From Solitalea lacus (lineage in GTDB: Bacteria; Bacteroidota; Bacteroidia; Sphingobacteriales; Sphingobacteriaceae), in contig NZ_CP091740.1 in the NCBI RefSeq assembly GCF_022014595.1, forward strand, positions 2,344,200 to 2,408,199: a stretch of DNA of 64,000 nt. Reading direction: 5' to 3'. Numbering within the stretch: position 1 is the stretch's first letter; every line of letters begins with the position of its first letter. The notes beneath the pieces were generated by a model. The model ran no database searches. It saw nothing but the letters and a program-made list of their open reading frames with translations, and was not told the DNA's origin. Made by a program: the position numbers and the translations under genes. Below are positions 1 to 9,500 of the stretch, in pieces.

Positions 1-1090
1 AAAAGGAGGTATTGAAGCCGCAAAACAAGGACATCAAGTTATTATGACACCTGATGGTTATTGCTATTTCGATCATTATCAGTCTGATGATCCTGCTGAA
101 CCGGCCGCTTTCGGTGGTTTATCAACTTTGGCAAAGGTGTACAATTATAAACCGATTCCGGCTGAATTATCTGCAGAAGAAGGAAAATTGATTTATGGTG
201 CTCAAGGTAATTTATGGACTGAATATGTGCCTAACTATAAACAAGCTGAATACATGTTTTTCCCACGTTCTATTGCCCTGGCCGAAGTTATCTGGTCAGC
301 CAATAAACAACCCTATGACCAGTTTTTAAGTAGATTGTTAGCGCATCTTAAACGTTTGGATAAACATTCGGTTAACTACTCAAGACATTTGTTTGATATT
401 AAAGTAAATGCCTATACTGATTCTGTTTCAGGTACGTTAATGGCTTCAGTAAATGGAATTCCGAGTGGTTATGATGTGTTTTACACTACAGATGGTTCTA
501 ATCCCACAAAAAAATCAACACCATATAGGGGGCCAATTAACATTACAAAAAGTTCCCAGCTAATAGTTGGAGTTATTTATAATGATCGATTGGTTGATAA
601 GGTGCAACGGACCTTCTTATTAACCAAGTCTACTGGTAAACCCTCAATGCTTACAAATCAGGCAAGTGCAAATTACAATAAAGGTGGTGAACACGCTTGG
701 AATAATGGCATCTTGGGTAGTCAAAGCAGGTTTAATGATGATGAGTGGCTTGGATGGAGTGGGCAAAACTTTGAAGGTACTATTGATTTTATGAAGAAAG
801 AGACCATAAATAAAGTATTTGTGCGTGTTTTCAGTAAGCCGTCAAGTTGGATTTATATGCCTTCTAGCATATCAGTTTTAGCCTCAGACAATGGTGTCGA
901 TTTTGTAAAAATTGGGGAACAAAAGGATTTCAAAATACCAAATGATGGAGAGCAATTGATTTCTTTAAATGTTAGCGGGTCTGCCCGATTCCTTAAAGTG
1001 ATCGCTTCGAACTATGGCCCTATTCCCAAAGGAAATGCTGGTGAAGGAAGCCCTGCTTGGTTGTTTGTTAATGAAGTTATTGTAGAATAA
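1..1090 (+). CDS. Beta-N-acetylhexosaminidase, GH20 family, C-terminal part
   Basis: The reading frame is open from the first base, so the N-terminus lies outside the window. The visible part begins near the end of the GH20 catalytic barrel: a stretch reading PDGYCYFDHYQ and the segment GNLWTEYVP with its conserved Trp-Glu are typical of exo-hexosaminidases that remove terminal GlcNAc or GalNAc. About nt 440-615 resembles the chitobiase/hexosaminidase C-terminal domain (YTTDGSNPT). About nt 640-1085 looks like an F5/8-type C (CBM32-like) sugar-binding domain. It is 26 nt upstream of the FAH hydrolase and probably the same operon. In the context of fucosidases and a PNGase F-like enzyme it would trim GlcNAc from N-glycans. 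Family call is firm; linkage specificity is inferred. Confidence 0.9.
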   Translation, partial: KGGIEAAKQGHQVIMTPDGYCYFDHYQSDDPAEPAAFGGLSTLAKVYNYKPIPAELSAEEGKLIYGAQGNLWTEYVPNYKQAEYMFFPRSIALAEVIWSANKQPYDQFLSRLLAHLKRLDKHSVNYSRHLFDIKVNAYTDSVSGTLMASVNGIPSGYDVFYTTDGSNPTKKSTPYRGPINITKSSQLIVGVIYNDRLVDKVQRTFLLTKSTGKPSMLTNQASANYNKGGEHAWNNGILGSQSRFNDDEWLGWSGQNFEGTIDFMKKETINKVFVRVFSKPSSWIYMPSSISVLASDNGVDFVKIGEQKDFKIPNDGEQLISLNVSGSARFLKVIASNYGPIPKGNAGEGSPAWLFVNEVIVE

Positions 1091-1116
1091 TATTAAGCTT
1101 AAGAAAAATAATATAA

Positions 1117-1971
1117 ATGAAACTTATTCGATTTGGAGAAGCCGGTAAGGAGAAAACCGGAGTGTTTATCAATGATAAATATTACGATACGTCTGCTTTT
1201 GGAGAAGATTACAATGAACAGTTTTTTGAAACTGATGGCGTAAATAGATTAGCTGAGTTTATTAAGTTAAATGATGGTAATTTACCTGTTATTGGCGCTA
1301 ATGAACGATTGGGATCGCCAATTGGACGTCCTTCAAAAATTGTTTGTATCGGTTTAAACTATGTAGATCATGCTAAAGAAACTGGTGCAACTCCGCCTAA
1401 AGAACCTGTGGTGTTTATGAAATCAACAACTGCCTTATGCGGACCGTTTGATAATATAATGATTCCTAAAAATTCAGTGAAAACAGATTGGGAAGTTGAG
1501 TTAGCAATTGTAATTGGAAAAAAAGCCAGTTATGTAGATGAAGCAGATGCAATGGATTACGTTGCAGGATATTGTTTACATAATGATGTGAGTGAGCGTG
1601 AGTTTCAAATTGAAAGGGGAGGTACCTGGGATAAAGGAAAGGGCTGCGATACTTTTGCTCCTTTGGGGCCATGGATGGTTACTAAAGATGAAGTTAGCGA
1701 TCCACACAAATTAAGCTTATGGTTAAAGGTAAATGGAAAAATGATGCAGAATGGAACGACTGCTAATTTTATTTTCAATATACCTTCGGTGATCTCCTAT
1801 GTTAGCCAATTTATGACTTTGTTGCCTGGTGATGTAATTTCAACTGGGACACCGGCAGGTGTTGGACTTGGATTCAATCCTCCTGTTTATTTAAATCCCG
1901 GAGATGTAGTTGAATTAGGAATAGATGGCTTGGGCACTTCAAAACAAGAAGTGGTTGCTTTTTCTAATTAA
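1117..1971 (+). CDS. Fumarylacetoacetate hydrolase family protein, likely 2,4-diketo-3-deoxy-L-fuconate hydrolase
   Basis: This 284-residue protein has the FAH fold signatures: KIVCIGLNYVDHAKE around residue 75, the metal-binding segment WEVELAIVIG around residue 125, and GDVISTGTPAGVG around residue 240. FAH enzymes cleave C-C bonds of beta-diketo acids using a bound divalent metal. In the non-phosphorylating L-fucose pathway a family member splits 2,4-diketo-3-deoxy-L-fuconate into pyruvate and L-lactate. The next two genes match two other steps of that pathway and fucosidases flank them, which makes this substrate the best guess. 2-keto-3-deoxy sugar acids of other series remain possible. 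No signal peptide is seen, so it is cytoplasmic. Confidence 0.85.
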   Translation: MKLIRFGEAGKEKTGVFINDKYYDTSAFGEDYNEQFFETDGVNRLAEFIKLNDGNLPVIGANERLGSPIGRPSKIVCIGLNYVDHAKETGATPPKEPVVFMKSTTALCGPFDNIMIPKNSVKTDWEVELAIVIGKKASYVDEADAMDYVAGYCLHNDVSEREFQIERGGTWDKGKGCDTFAPLGPWMVTKDEVSDPHKLSLWLKVNGKMMQNGTTANFIFNIPSVISYVSQFMTLLPGDVISTGTPAGVGLGFNPPVYLNPGDVVELGIDGLGTSKQEVVAFSN

Positions 1972-1992
1972 CAGCAATTTAAATCTCAACTC

Positions 1993-2826
1993 ATGATTAT
2001 CGACTCCCATCAACACTTTTGGAAATATAATACTAAAAATCATGCTTGGATAACAGATGAAATGTCTGTTATTAAGCGTGATTTTATGCCTGACGATTTG
2101 ATTCCACTGCTAGCTGCTAATATGATTGACGGCTGTGTGGCTGTTCAAGCAGATCAGACAGAAGATGAAACACATTTTTTGTTGAATCTAGCCGAAGAAC
2201 ATAAGTTTATTAAAGGGGTAGTAGGCTGGGTTGATTTTCGATCTGAGGATATTGATGCGCGTTTGGAGTATTTCTCCAACTTTAAAAAGCTAAAAGGTTT
2301 TAGACATATAGTTCAGGCAGAACCACAGGAGGATTTTTTGCTTGGTAAAGCTTTTTGCAATGGAATAGGTTCACTTAAGAAATATAGGTTTACATATGAT
2401 CTTTTAGTGTTCCCGAAGCAATTGCCTTATGTTTTAAGTTTTGTCAAACTGTATCCAGACCAGTTATTTGTGGTTGACCATTTAGCAAAACCCTATATAA
2501 AATCAGGAAAGATTGATGAGTGGAGGAAAGATATTATAGCGCTTGCCCAGTTTTCCAATGTGCATTGCAAATTATCAGGTATGGTAACTGAAGCAAATTG
2601 GAGCAACTGGAAGACCATTGATTTTAAACCTTATGTTGATGTGGTACTTGAAAGTTTTGGAATAGATAGGGTTATGTTTGGAAGCGACTGGCCAGTGAGT
2701 TTACTAGCTGCTTCTTATGATCAATGTTATGAGTTACTTCATAATTTAACACATCATTTGTCTTCGAATGAAAAAGATAAATTATGGGGTACTAATGCAA
2801 CTCAATTTTATAACTTATTACCTTAA
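1993..2826 (+). CDS. Amidohydrolase family protein, likely L-fuconolactonase
   Basis: A 277-residue TIM-barrel amidohydrolase of the COG3618 type. The metal-ligand motif HQHFW is at residues 6-10, DHLAKP follows mid-protein, KLSGM comes later and FGSDWP sits near residue 230. Relatives open sugar lactones such as L-fucono-1,5-lactone or L-rhamnono-lactone. It starts 21 nt after the FAH gene and ends 2 nt before the SDR gene, so the three are surely co-transcribed. The operon supports the L-fucose role. The dehydrogenase and dehydratase that would complete the pathway are not in the window and may lie upstream. Cytoplasmic; no odd features. Confidence 0.85.
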   Translation: MIIDSHQHFWKYNTKNHAWITDEMSVIKRDFMPDDLIPLLAANMIDGCVAVQADQTEDETHFLLNLAEEHKFIKGVVGWVDFRSEDIDARLEYFSNFKKLKGFRHIVQAEPQEDFLLGKAFCNGIGSLKKYRFTYDLLVFPKQLPYVLSFVKLYPDQLFVVDHLAKPYIKSGKIDEWRKDIIALAQFSNVHCKLSGMVTEANWSNWKTIDFKPYVDVVLESFGIDRVMFGSDWPVSLLAASYDQCYELLHNLTHHLSSNEKDKLWGTNATQFYNLLP

Positions 2827-2828
2827 GA

Positions 2829-3611
2829 ATGGATTTAAAACTAAATGATAAAATAATTATTGTAACCGGTGGGGCAAAAGGTATTGGTGAAGGTATCGTC
2901 AGGGTATTAACCAATGAAGGAGCGATTCCGGTAATTATTGGCAGAAATGAGACGGATAATCAATCATTGGTTAATGAAATATCGTCTCTGGGAGGTAAAG
3001 CTTTTCAGGTTACTGCGGAATTGACCACTCCTGAAAATTGCGAACAAGCTGTAAAAGAAGTTGTTTCAAAATTTGGGCGCATTGACGGATTGGTAAATAA
3101 TGCCGGAGTTAACGACGGAGTAGGCCTTGAATCGGGTAACTATGAGTTGTTTATGGACTCATTGCATAAAAATGTTGTTCATTACTATTTAATGGCCCAT
3201 TTTGCTTTGCCACACCTTAAAAAATCGAAAGGTAGCATTGTTAATATTGGTTCCAAAACAGCTGAAACAGGGCAGGGTGGGACGTCTGGATATGCAGCGG
3301 CCAATGGTGGAAGAAATGCTTTAACTCGTGAGTGGGCTGTAGAATTGTTGAAATATGGTATCAGGGTGAATGCAGTTATCGTGGCAGAATGCTTTACTCC
3401 ATTGTATCAGAAATGGATTCAAACCCTATCTAATCCGGAAGAAAAATTGGCACATATTCAGAATAAAATTCCGTTTGAAAAACGAATGACTACTATGGAG
3501 GAAATTGCCAACATGACCGCTTTTTTATTGTCAGAAAAATCAAGTCATACTACCGGTCAATTAATACATGTAGATGGTGGCTATGTTCACCTGGACCGTG
3601 CAATTGAATAA
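2829..3611 (+). CDS. SDR-family oxidoreductase, likely 2-keto-3-deoxy-L-fuconate dehydrogenase, with Asn in place of catalytic Lys
   Basis: A 260-residue classical short-chain dehydrogenase fold: the cofactor loop TGGAKGIGEGI is near residue 14, NNAG near residue 90, and the catalytic Ser and Tyr are at about residues 142 and 155. The usual YxxxK motif reads YAAAN, so the lysine at position 159 is asparagine (codon AAT at 3303-3305). In the L-fucose pathway an SDR oxidises 2-keto-3-deoxy-L-fuconate to the 2,4-diketo acid with NAD. The 2-nt gap from the lactonase supports that. The lysine loss may alter chemistry or may be a trait of this subfamily. Start is the first ATG after the upstream stop. 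Confidence 0.85.
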   Translation: MDLKLNDKIIIVTGGAKGIGEGIVRVLTNEGAIPVIIGRNETDNQSLVNEISSLGGKAFQVTAELTTPENCEQAVKEVVSKFGRIDGLVNNAGVNDGVGLESGNYELFMDSLHKNVVHYYLMAHFALPHLKKSKGSIVNIGSKTAETGQGGTSGYAAANGGRNALTREWAVELLKYGIRVNAVIVAECFTPLYQKWIQTLSNPEEKLAHIQNKIPFEKRMTTMEEIANMTAFLLSEKSSHTTGQLIHVDGGYVHLDRAIE

Positions 3612-3629
3612 TTGTTAATCAGAAATTAT

Positions 3630-4961
3630 ATGAAGAAAATAGTACTCTTAATATGCTTTTTTTGCCTTGTAATCTTACAGGGTAATGCTCAACAAAAAAC
3701 TCATCCCGATTCGATTCGTCATAAAATGCAATGGTTTGCTGATGCTAAATTGGGTATTTTTATTCACTGGGGTATTTATGCAGTAAATGGAATTGACGAG
3801 AGCTGGAGTTTTCATAATAAAAAAATCAGTTACGCCGATTATATGAAGCAATTAAAAGGCTTTACGGCTAAAAACTATAATCCACAACAATGGGCTGATT
3901 TAATTAATGAAAGCGGTGCTCGTTATGCAGTAATTACTACCAAGCACCATGATGGAGTAGCGCTTTGGCCAACTAAGGAAAAACATTATAGTGTAGTGAA
4001 AAATACTCCCGCTAAAAAAGATTTACTTAAACCTTTTTATGAATCTTTAGATAAATACGGTATTAAACGTGGAGCATATTTTTCATTAATTGATTGGAGT
4101 TATCCTGATTATCCCGGTTTTCTGAAAGACAGCAGTCGCTACAAAGTTGCTGACGATCCTCAACGATGGCATCGTTTCCAACGCTTTTATCAGGCACAAA
4201 TAAATGAATTGAATAAAGCGTATAAACCTGACTTATGGTGGTTTGATGGTGATTGGGAACACAGTGCTGATGAATGGCAAAGCCAAAAAGTTAGAACTGA
4301 TATTTTGAGCTTGAAACCTGGGGCAATATTGAACGGTCGTTTGCAGGGTTATGGCGACTATGATACACCTGAACAAAATTTTCCTGTAAGCAGGCCTAAA
4401 TTTAATTGGTGGGAATTATGTATGACAACCAATAACAGCTGGGGATATCAACCAAATGATAAAAATTATAAAACGCCATTTGAAATAATAACGATTTTCG
4501 TTGATGCTGTTAGTAATGGTGGTAATCTGCTATTGGATATTGGCCCAATGGAAGATGGAACCATTCCTCCAGAGCAAGTGAACATCCTTAAAGAATTGGG
4601 TAAATGGAATAAAAAGCATGGAGAAGCAATCTTTGGTACTGTAGCAGGTTTGCCACAGGGACATTTTTACGGAGCTTCTACGTTATCAAAAGATTCAACT
4701 ACGGTTTATCTGTTTCTATCAGGACAAACTACCGGCAATGTTATGATTAAAGGGTTGGATAATGCGATAAAAGATATTCAGGTTGTTGGAACTTCGGAAC
4801 ATTTACAGCATAAAGTTGTAGGTAAAATTTCATGGAGTCCGATACCGGGTTTAGTGTTTATTGATGTACCAGAAAAAATGAAAGATCCTTACATGACTGT
4901 TTTAAAATTAAAGCTGGATAAGCCTTTAAAGCTATATCGTGGTCAGGGGGGATTGAATTAA
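3630..4961 (+). CDS. Alpha-L-fucosidase, GH29 family (first copy)
   Basis: About 443 residues with a signal peptide (MKKIVLLICFFCLVILQGNA, cut near residue 20). The GH29 barrel is recognisable by FIHWGIYAV, TKHHDGVALW, the nucleophile segment LWWFDGDW, and NGGNLLLDIGP near the end of the catalytic domain. The enzyme releases L-fucose from glycans by a retaining mechanism, probably in the periplasm or at the surface. The ATG at 3630 was chosen over the in-frame TTG at 3612 because it directly begins the signal peptide. It is the last gene of the fucose operon, 18 nt after the SDR gene, and is followed by a strong hairpin. Confidence 0.93.
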   Translation: MKKIVLLICFFCLVILQGNAQQKTHPDSIRHKMQWFADAKLGIFIHWGIYAVNGIDESWSFHNKKISYADYMKQLKGFTAKNYNPQQWADLINESGARYAVITTKHHDGVALWPTKEKHYSVVKNTPAKKDLLKPFYESLDKYGIKRGAYFSLIDWSYPDYPGFLKDSSRYKVADDPQRWHRFQRFYQAQINELNKAYKPDLWWFDGDWEHSADEWQSQKVRTDILSLKPGAILNGRLQGYGDYDTPEQNFPVSRPKFNWWELCMTTNNSWGYQPNDKNYKTPFEIITIFVDAVSNGGNLLLDIGPMEDGTIPPEQVNILKELGKWNKKHGEAIFGTVAGLPQGHFYGASTLSKDSTTVYLFLSGQTTGNVMIKGLDNAIKDIQVVGTSEHLQHKVVGKISWSPIPGLVFIDVPEKMKDPYMTVLKLKLDKPLKLYRGQGGLN

Positions 4962-4968
4962 TTATATA

Positions 4969-4998
4969 TTAGCTGCATAGAAACTCCTATGCAGCTAA
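4969..4998. terminator. Bidirectional terminator-like hairpin between the first fucosidase and the ROK gene
   Basis: Twelve-base perfect arms (TTAGCTGCATAG and its complement) surround a 6-nt loop, and a T-rich tract follows on the plus strand. It separates two convergent genes and could stop transcription from both. Confidence 0.8.
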
Positions 4999-5010
4999 CT
5001 ATTTTATTTT

Positions 5011-6249
5011 TTAGGAGATTAAAGCTCCTTTGGGAACTGTTGCTGACTTTAACTTTGCTGGAGTTTTATCTAGATTTTCAATCACCAGAGAAGCTGCACC
5101 AATAATTTCAGCTTCAAAACCAAGGTTTGAAACACATAATTCAGTGCTCTCAGCAAGCCTAGGAATGGTATATTTATGCAAAGCCTGTTGAATAGATGCT
5201 AAAAGTATTTTTCCAACAACCGCCCCTCTGCCACTAAGTATGATTACTTCTGGATTAATAATATGAATAAGAATAGATACACCTCTTCCTAAAGCATAAC
5301 CTGCATCTAAGATAAGTTCAACAGCATATTGATCACCTTTATTAGCAGCCTCCATAATCGCAGATACAACTTCTCTCGGAGATAAGTTACTTATATCTCC
5401 CAAACTCGAAACTGTCCCCTGTTTATACTCTTCTAAGGCTTTATTGGCAACTAATAGCATGGAAGCTTCAGTTTCCAGGCATCCTCGTTTACCGCAACTA
5501 CATAGGTTGTCGTTATCAGAGGTAGGAATATGACTGAATTCGCCTGCAAAACCGCTATGACCACGAAATAATTGTCCGTTTAATATCAGCCCTAAGCCAA
5601 TGCCCCATCCTACATTTATGACAAGTGCGGTATCTTTTGATTTAGCCAGTCCAAACTTAAATTCGGCTAAAGCAATTAAACTAGAATCGTTATCAATATA
5701 TACAGGCAATGATAAAGCAGTACTTAAATGTTTTTGTAAGCTTTGATCCCCTGCGTTTAAAAAGGTATAGTTAGCACCTTCTTCTGTATTAATAAACCCA
5801 GGCATACCTATGCCGACTCCAACAATTTGCTCTTTTCTAATTCCTGAATTTTCTATATGGAGGCTAATAAATTCTATTAGCTGAGAAAGAGCACTTGTGT
5901 TGTTGTACAAGGGGAGCTCCAAACTACTAACTGGGGTAATATAATTAGTTGAAGAGTCAATAATAGTAATGCGTGTAATCAACTGATCCATTGCCACTGA
6001 AACCACATACATTTTATCTGGTTTTAATGTATACATTAATGGTCTTCTGCCTCCGCTTGAAGGTGCATATCCTTGCTCAATTACCATGTCATCTTCAATC
6101 ATTTCATGAATTGCTTTGGTAACAAATGGAATGCTCTTATTTATCAATTCACTTAAATCGAGGCATGAAAGTGATTTGTTAAAAAATAACTGCTTTAAAA
6201 TTTTATTTTTTAATCCAACATCCTTCGAATTTTTAATTTTCGCCTTCAT
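5011..6249 (-). CDS. ROK-family transcriptional regulator
   Basis: A 412-residue protein with an N-terminal winged helix-turn-helix of about 75 residues (NILKQLFFNKSLS-type helix, then SGGRRP in the wing) and a C-terminal sugar-kinase-like ROK domain. The ROK zinc motif is present as CSCGKRGCLE around residue 250, and the sugar/phosphate loop GVGIGMPG precedes it. NagC/XylR-type members repress sugar genes until an inducer binds. It sits alone on the minus strand between the fucose operon and SusC, with a 279-bp divergent intergenic region to SusC. It is the only regulator in the locus, so it probably controls both sides in response to fucose or a GlcNAc-containing ligand. That inducer is inferred. 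Confidence 0.88.
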   Translation of the reverse strand: MKAKIKNSKDVGLKNKILKQLFFNKSLSCLDLSELINKSIPFVTKAIHEMIEDDMVIEQGYAPSSGGRRPLMYTLKPDKMYVVSVAMDQLITRITIIDSSTNYITPVSSLELPLYNNTSALSQLIEFISLHIENSGIRKEQIVGVGIGMPGFINTEEGANYTFLNAGDQSLQKHLSTALSLPVYIDNDSSLIALAEFKFGLAKSKDTALVINVGWGIGLGLILNGQLFRGHSGFAGEFSHIPTSDNDNLCSCGKRGCLETEASMLLVANKALEEYKQGTVSSLGDISNLSPREVVSAIMEAANKGDQYAVELILDAGYALGRGVSILIHIINPEVIILSGRGAVVGKILLASIQQALHKYTIPRLAESTELCVSNLGFEAEIIGAASLVIENLDKTPAKLKSATVPKGALIS

Positions 6250-6279
6250 TTAATTAAATAATTAGGTAAACATAAAAAA

Positions 6280-6340
6280 GTAAAATAAATGTTAACAAAA
6301 CTTTTTTAAATAATTAAAAAGTGTTTTATTTGTTTTACAA
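6280..6340. promoter_or_regulatory. AT-rich imperfect dyad between the ROK gene and susC
   Basis: Within the 279-bp divergent spacer there is an imperfect inverted repeat: a GTAAAA start near 6280 is mirrored by GTTTTAC near 6332-6338, and ACTTTTTTAA (6299-6308) faces TTAAAAAGT (6314-6322). NagC-like ROK proteins bind AT-rich palindromes, so this is a candidate operator. AT-rich DNA makes such patterns by chance, so support is weak. Confidence 0.3.
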
Positions 6341-6528
6341 AAATACTGAAAGTGAGCTTTTGTTAATAGATAAATTTTATTTCACCATCATAAATCAAAA
6401 TAAAATTCTTTGTTAGTCAATTTCAGATTCAGCATCAAAACAAAACTTTAACTGTTATGCATTAAATAATCATTTAAACACCTGCTAAATCGATTTATCA
6501 TTCAATTTTTATCATCTAATTTTTAATT

Positions 6529-9500
6529 ATGAGATCAATCTTTACTTTAAAAAATGGCTTTTCGCTTTTGACGTTGCTGCTGTTCTCAGTGGTAACTATG
6601 GCTCAAAGCAAAGTAACCGGAACGGTTACAGCCGCAATTGACGGGCTAGGTATGCCAGGAGTTGTCGTAAGTATTAAGAACTCAAACCAGGCAGCATCCA
6701 CAGATGTTGATGGAAAGTATACTTTAAACAATGTACCGGCTAAAGCAACATTAGTATTTCATTTTTTGGGATATAAAACCAAAGAAGTAACCTATACGGG
6801 GCAGACAACTATTAATGTCGCACTTGAATCAGATGCTAAAGACTTAGGTGAAGTTGTTATTACCGCTATGGGCATAAAGAGAGAACAAAAGGCCTTAGGT
6901 TATGCAGCATCAACGATTAAGTCTGACCAAATTACTCGTGCAGGCTCACCTAACTTTGCAGGAGCATTGTACGGTAAAGCCCCAGGTGTTCGTATAGCTA
7001 CAACCCCAGGTGGAGCAACCAGTGCATCCAATATAACAATCCGTGGTGTTAATACTATTACAGGGAAAAATCAACCATTGATCATAATGGACGGAGTTCC
7101 AATTCGTGATGGTGAAGTTAATAACGGTAATTATTGGGATGATCAACGCCTTAGAGGTAATGGTTTATTAGATATTAACCCTGAGGATATTGATAATATT
7201 TCAATTTTAAAAGGAGCATCTGCAGCTGCACTTTATGGTTCGGAAGCTGTAAATGGAGTGGTATTAATTACAACTAAAAGCGGTAAAGGAAAAAAAGGAA
7301 TGAGTGTTGATTTTAGTGCTAATTATAGCTCTGATAACGTTGCTTTTTTACCTAGATATCAAAACGTAAGAGGCCCTGGTGCACCTCTAAATGTAAGCAA
7401 TGGTGGACAGGATGAAACGGGCTTTATTTATCAGGACCTTGATGGAAATGGAACTAAGGAAACCAGAGGTGTTCTTGGCTATTCTATTAACTTCGGGCCT
7501 AAATTCGACGGTAAACCTACTGTAGCTTGGGATGGTCAAATTAGACCATACGAAGCTCAAATTGATAACTACAAGGGTTTATTCAGATCAGCAAATAATT
7601 CAAATGTTAACGTTGCTATCTCACAGGCATTTGATAATGCCAGTCTGCGTTTTTCTTTGACTCGTCAAGATAATCAGGGAGTGAGTTTAGGTGCTAATAA
7701 TGTTAAAAATATTGCCAATCTTAATAGTAGCTTTAAACTTAGCAAGAACTTTACAACTGATGTTCTTGTAAATTATATCAACCAAAATACCCATAATCGC
7801 CCTTATTCAATTGATCGTATGATCAACAACTTTACAGGTATGATGGGACGATTTGATAATGCAGCATGGTACCTTAATAAATATAAAACAAGTCAAGGGT
7901 ATCGTTTTGTTACCGGATCAAATCAAAGTACTACACCTAGTGAAAATATTAAGTATCCTGGATTCAAAGCTGATATAGGTGATTATGTTTGGAGAGTAAA
8001 CGAACACAATTCAGATGAATTAAGCAATCGTGTAATTGCAAGTATGACCAATAATTGGCAAATCATTAATGATTTAAAATTACGTGCACGTATTTCAACT
8101 GATTTTACATCTCAAAAAACAGAAAATAAACAAGCAACAGAGCAACCATTATCATTTGGTAATTCAGGTGGATTCGGTTTAAATACGTTTGAGAATTCAA
8201 TCATTTATGGTGATGTGCTTTTAACGTATGCTAAAAAATTAACCTCTAATTTGGAAGTGAGTGTAATGGGAGGTTATACTGCATCAAAAGAAAGGGGCAC
8301 AACTACTGGAATTTCAACTAATGGTGGATTGAGCGTTGAAAATTGGTTTGATATTGCAGCTTCTGTTAACCCTATAAACGGTGCAACAACTATTAGAAAT
8401 GCGATTGTAAAAGACGCATACATTGGTACTGTAAATGCTAACTATAAAGGTTATTTGTTTGTAGAGGGAACTGTTAGAAATGACAGAACATCAACCATGC
8501 ATCCAGATCATAATAGTTTCTTCTACCCTTCATTAAATTCAAGTTTTGTGTTTACTGAAGCATTCCAATTACCTAATTTCATTAATTATGGTAAGGTGCG
8601 TGCCTCTTGGGGGATAGTTGGTAACTATGCAGATATGTATTCAGCAAACATTGCCTATCAACAAAATAATTTAGGGGTTCAGCAAACTGGAGGAAACTCT
8701 GTTTTATACACTAACTTACCTGTTAATTTTGGTAATGATAAAATTAAGCCAGAAGAAAAACATGAGTATGAGTTGGGTTTAGAGACTAAATTCTTGCAGA
8801 ACCGTCTTGGGTTTGAAATTTCTTATTACAATGCTCAAATCAGAGATCAGATTTTACCTTTAACTCTTCCAGCCACCTCAGGTGCTACATCAGTATTAAC
8901 TAACATTGGAACCTTGAGAAATAAAGGTGTTGAAGTTGCTATTACTGGTACTCCAATCAAAACATCTAGCTTTAAGTGGGATGCAGCGATTAACTTCTCG
9001 CAGAATAAAAATAAAGTTGAAAAATTGGCGAACGGTTCATCAGAATTATTACATGCTGATTTTGATGGAAACGCTGCTCAGTTGAAATCAGTTGTTGGAC
9101 AGCCAATGGGTGATTTTTATGCCCATCCAATTGCAACTGATTCCAAAGGAAATAAAATTGTTGACGGTGATGGTTTGTATAAGTTAGATGCAGACAAGAT
9201 GGTGAAGGTTGGTAATGCAATGCCAAAAGTAATTGGTGGTTTATCGAATAGCTTTAGCTACAAAGGATTTACTTTAGATGCTATGTTGGATTTCCGTTTC
9301 GGAGGTTACGTTATGCCAACTGGTATCAACTGGATGGTTAGCCGTGGTCTTTTGGAAGAAAGTTTGAAATACATGGATAAAGAACATGGTGGCTTAAGCT
9401 ATTACGTTAATTCTGAAGGAAAAGGTGTTCAGACAAATGCTGCTCAAGGTCCAAACGGAGAAAAAGTGTATAATGACGGTATGTTGATGGATGGAGTTAC

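Noticed and set aside
3612-3629. TTG start for the first fucosidase
   Set aside because: The ATG at 3630 begins the signal peptide directly; the TTG adds six residues ahead of it.
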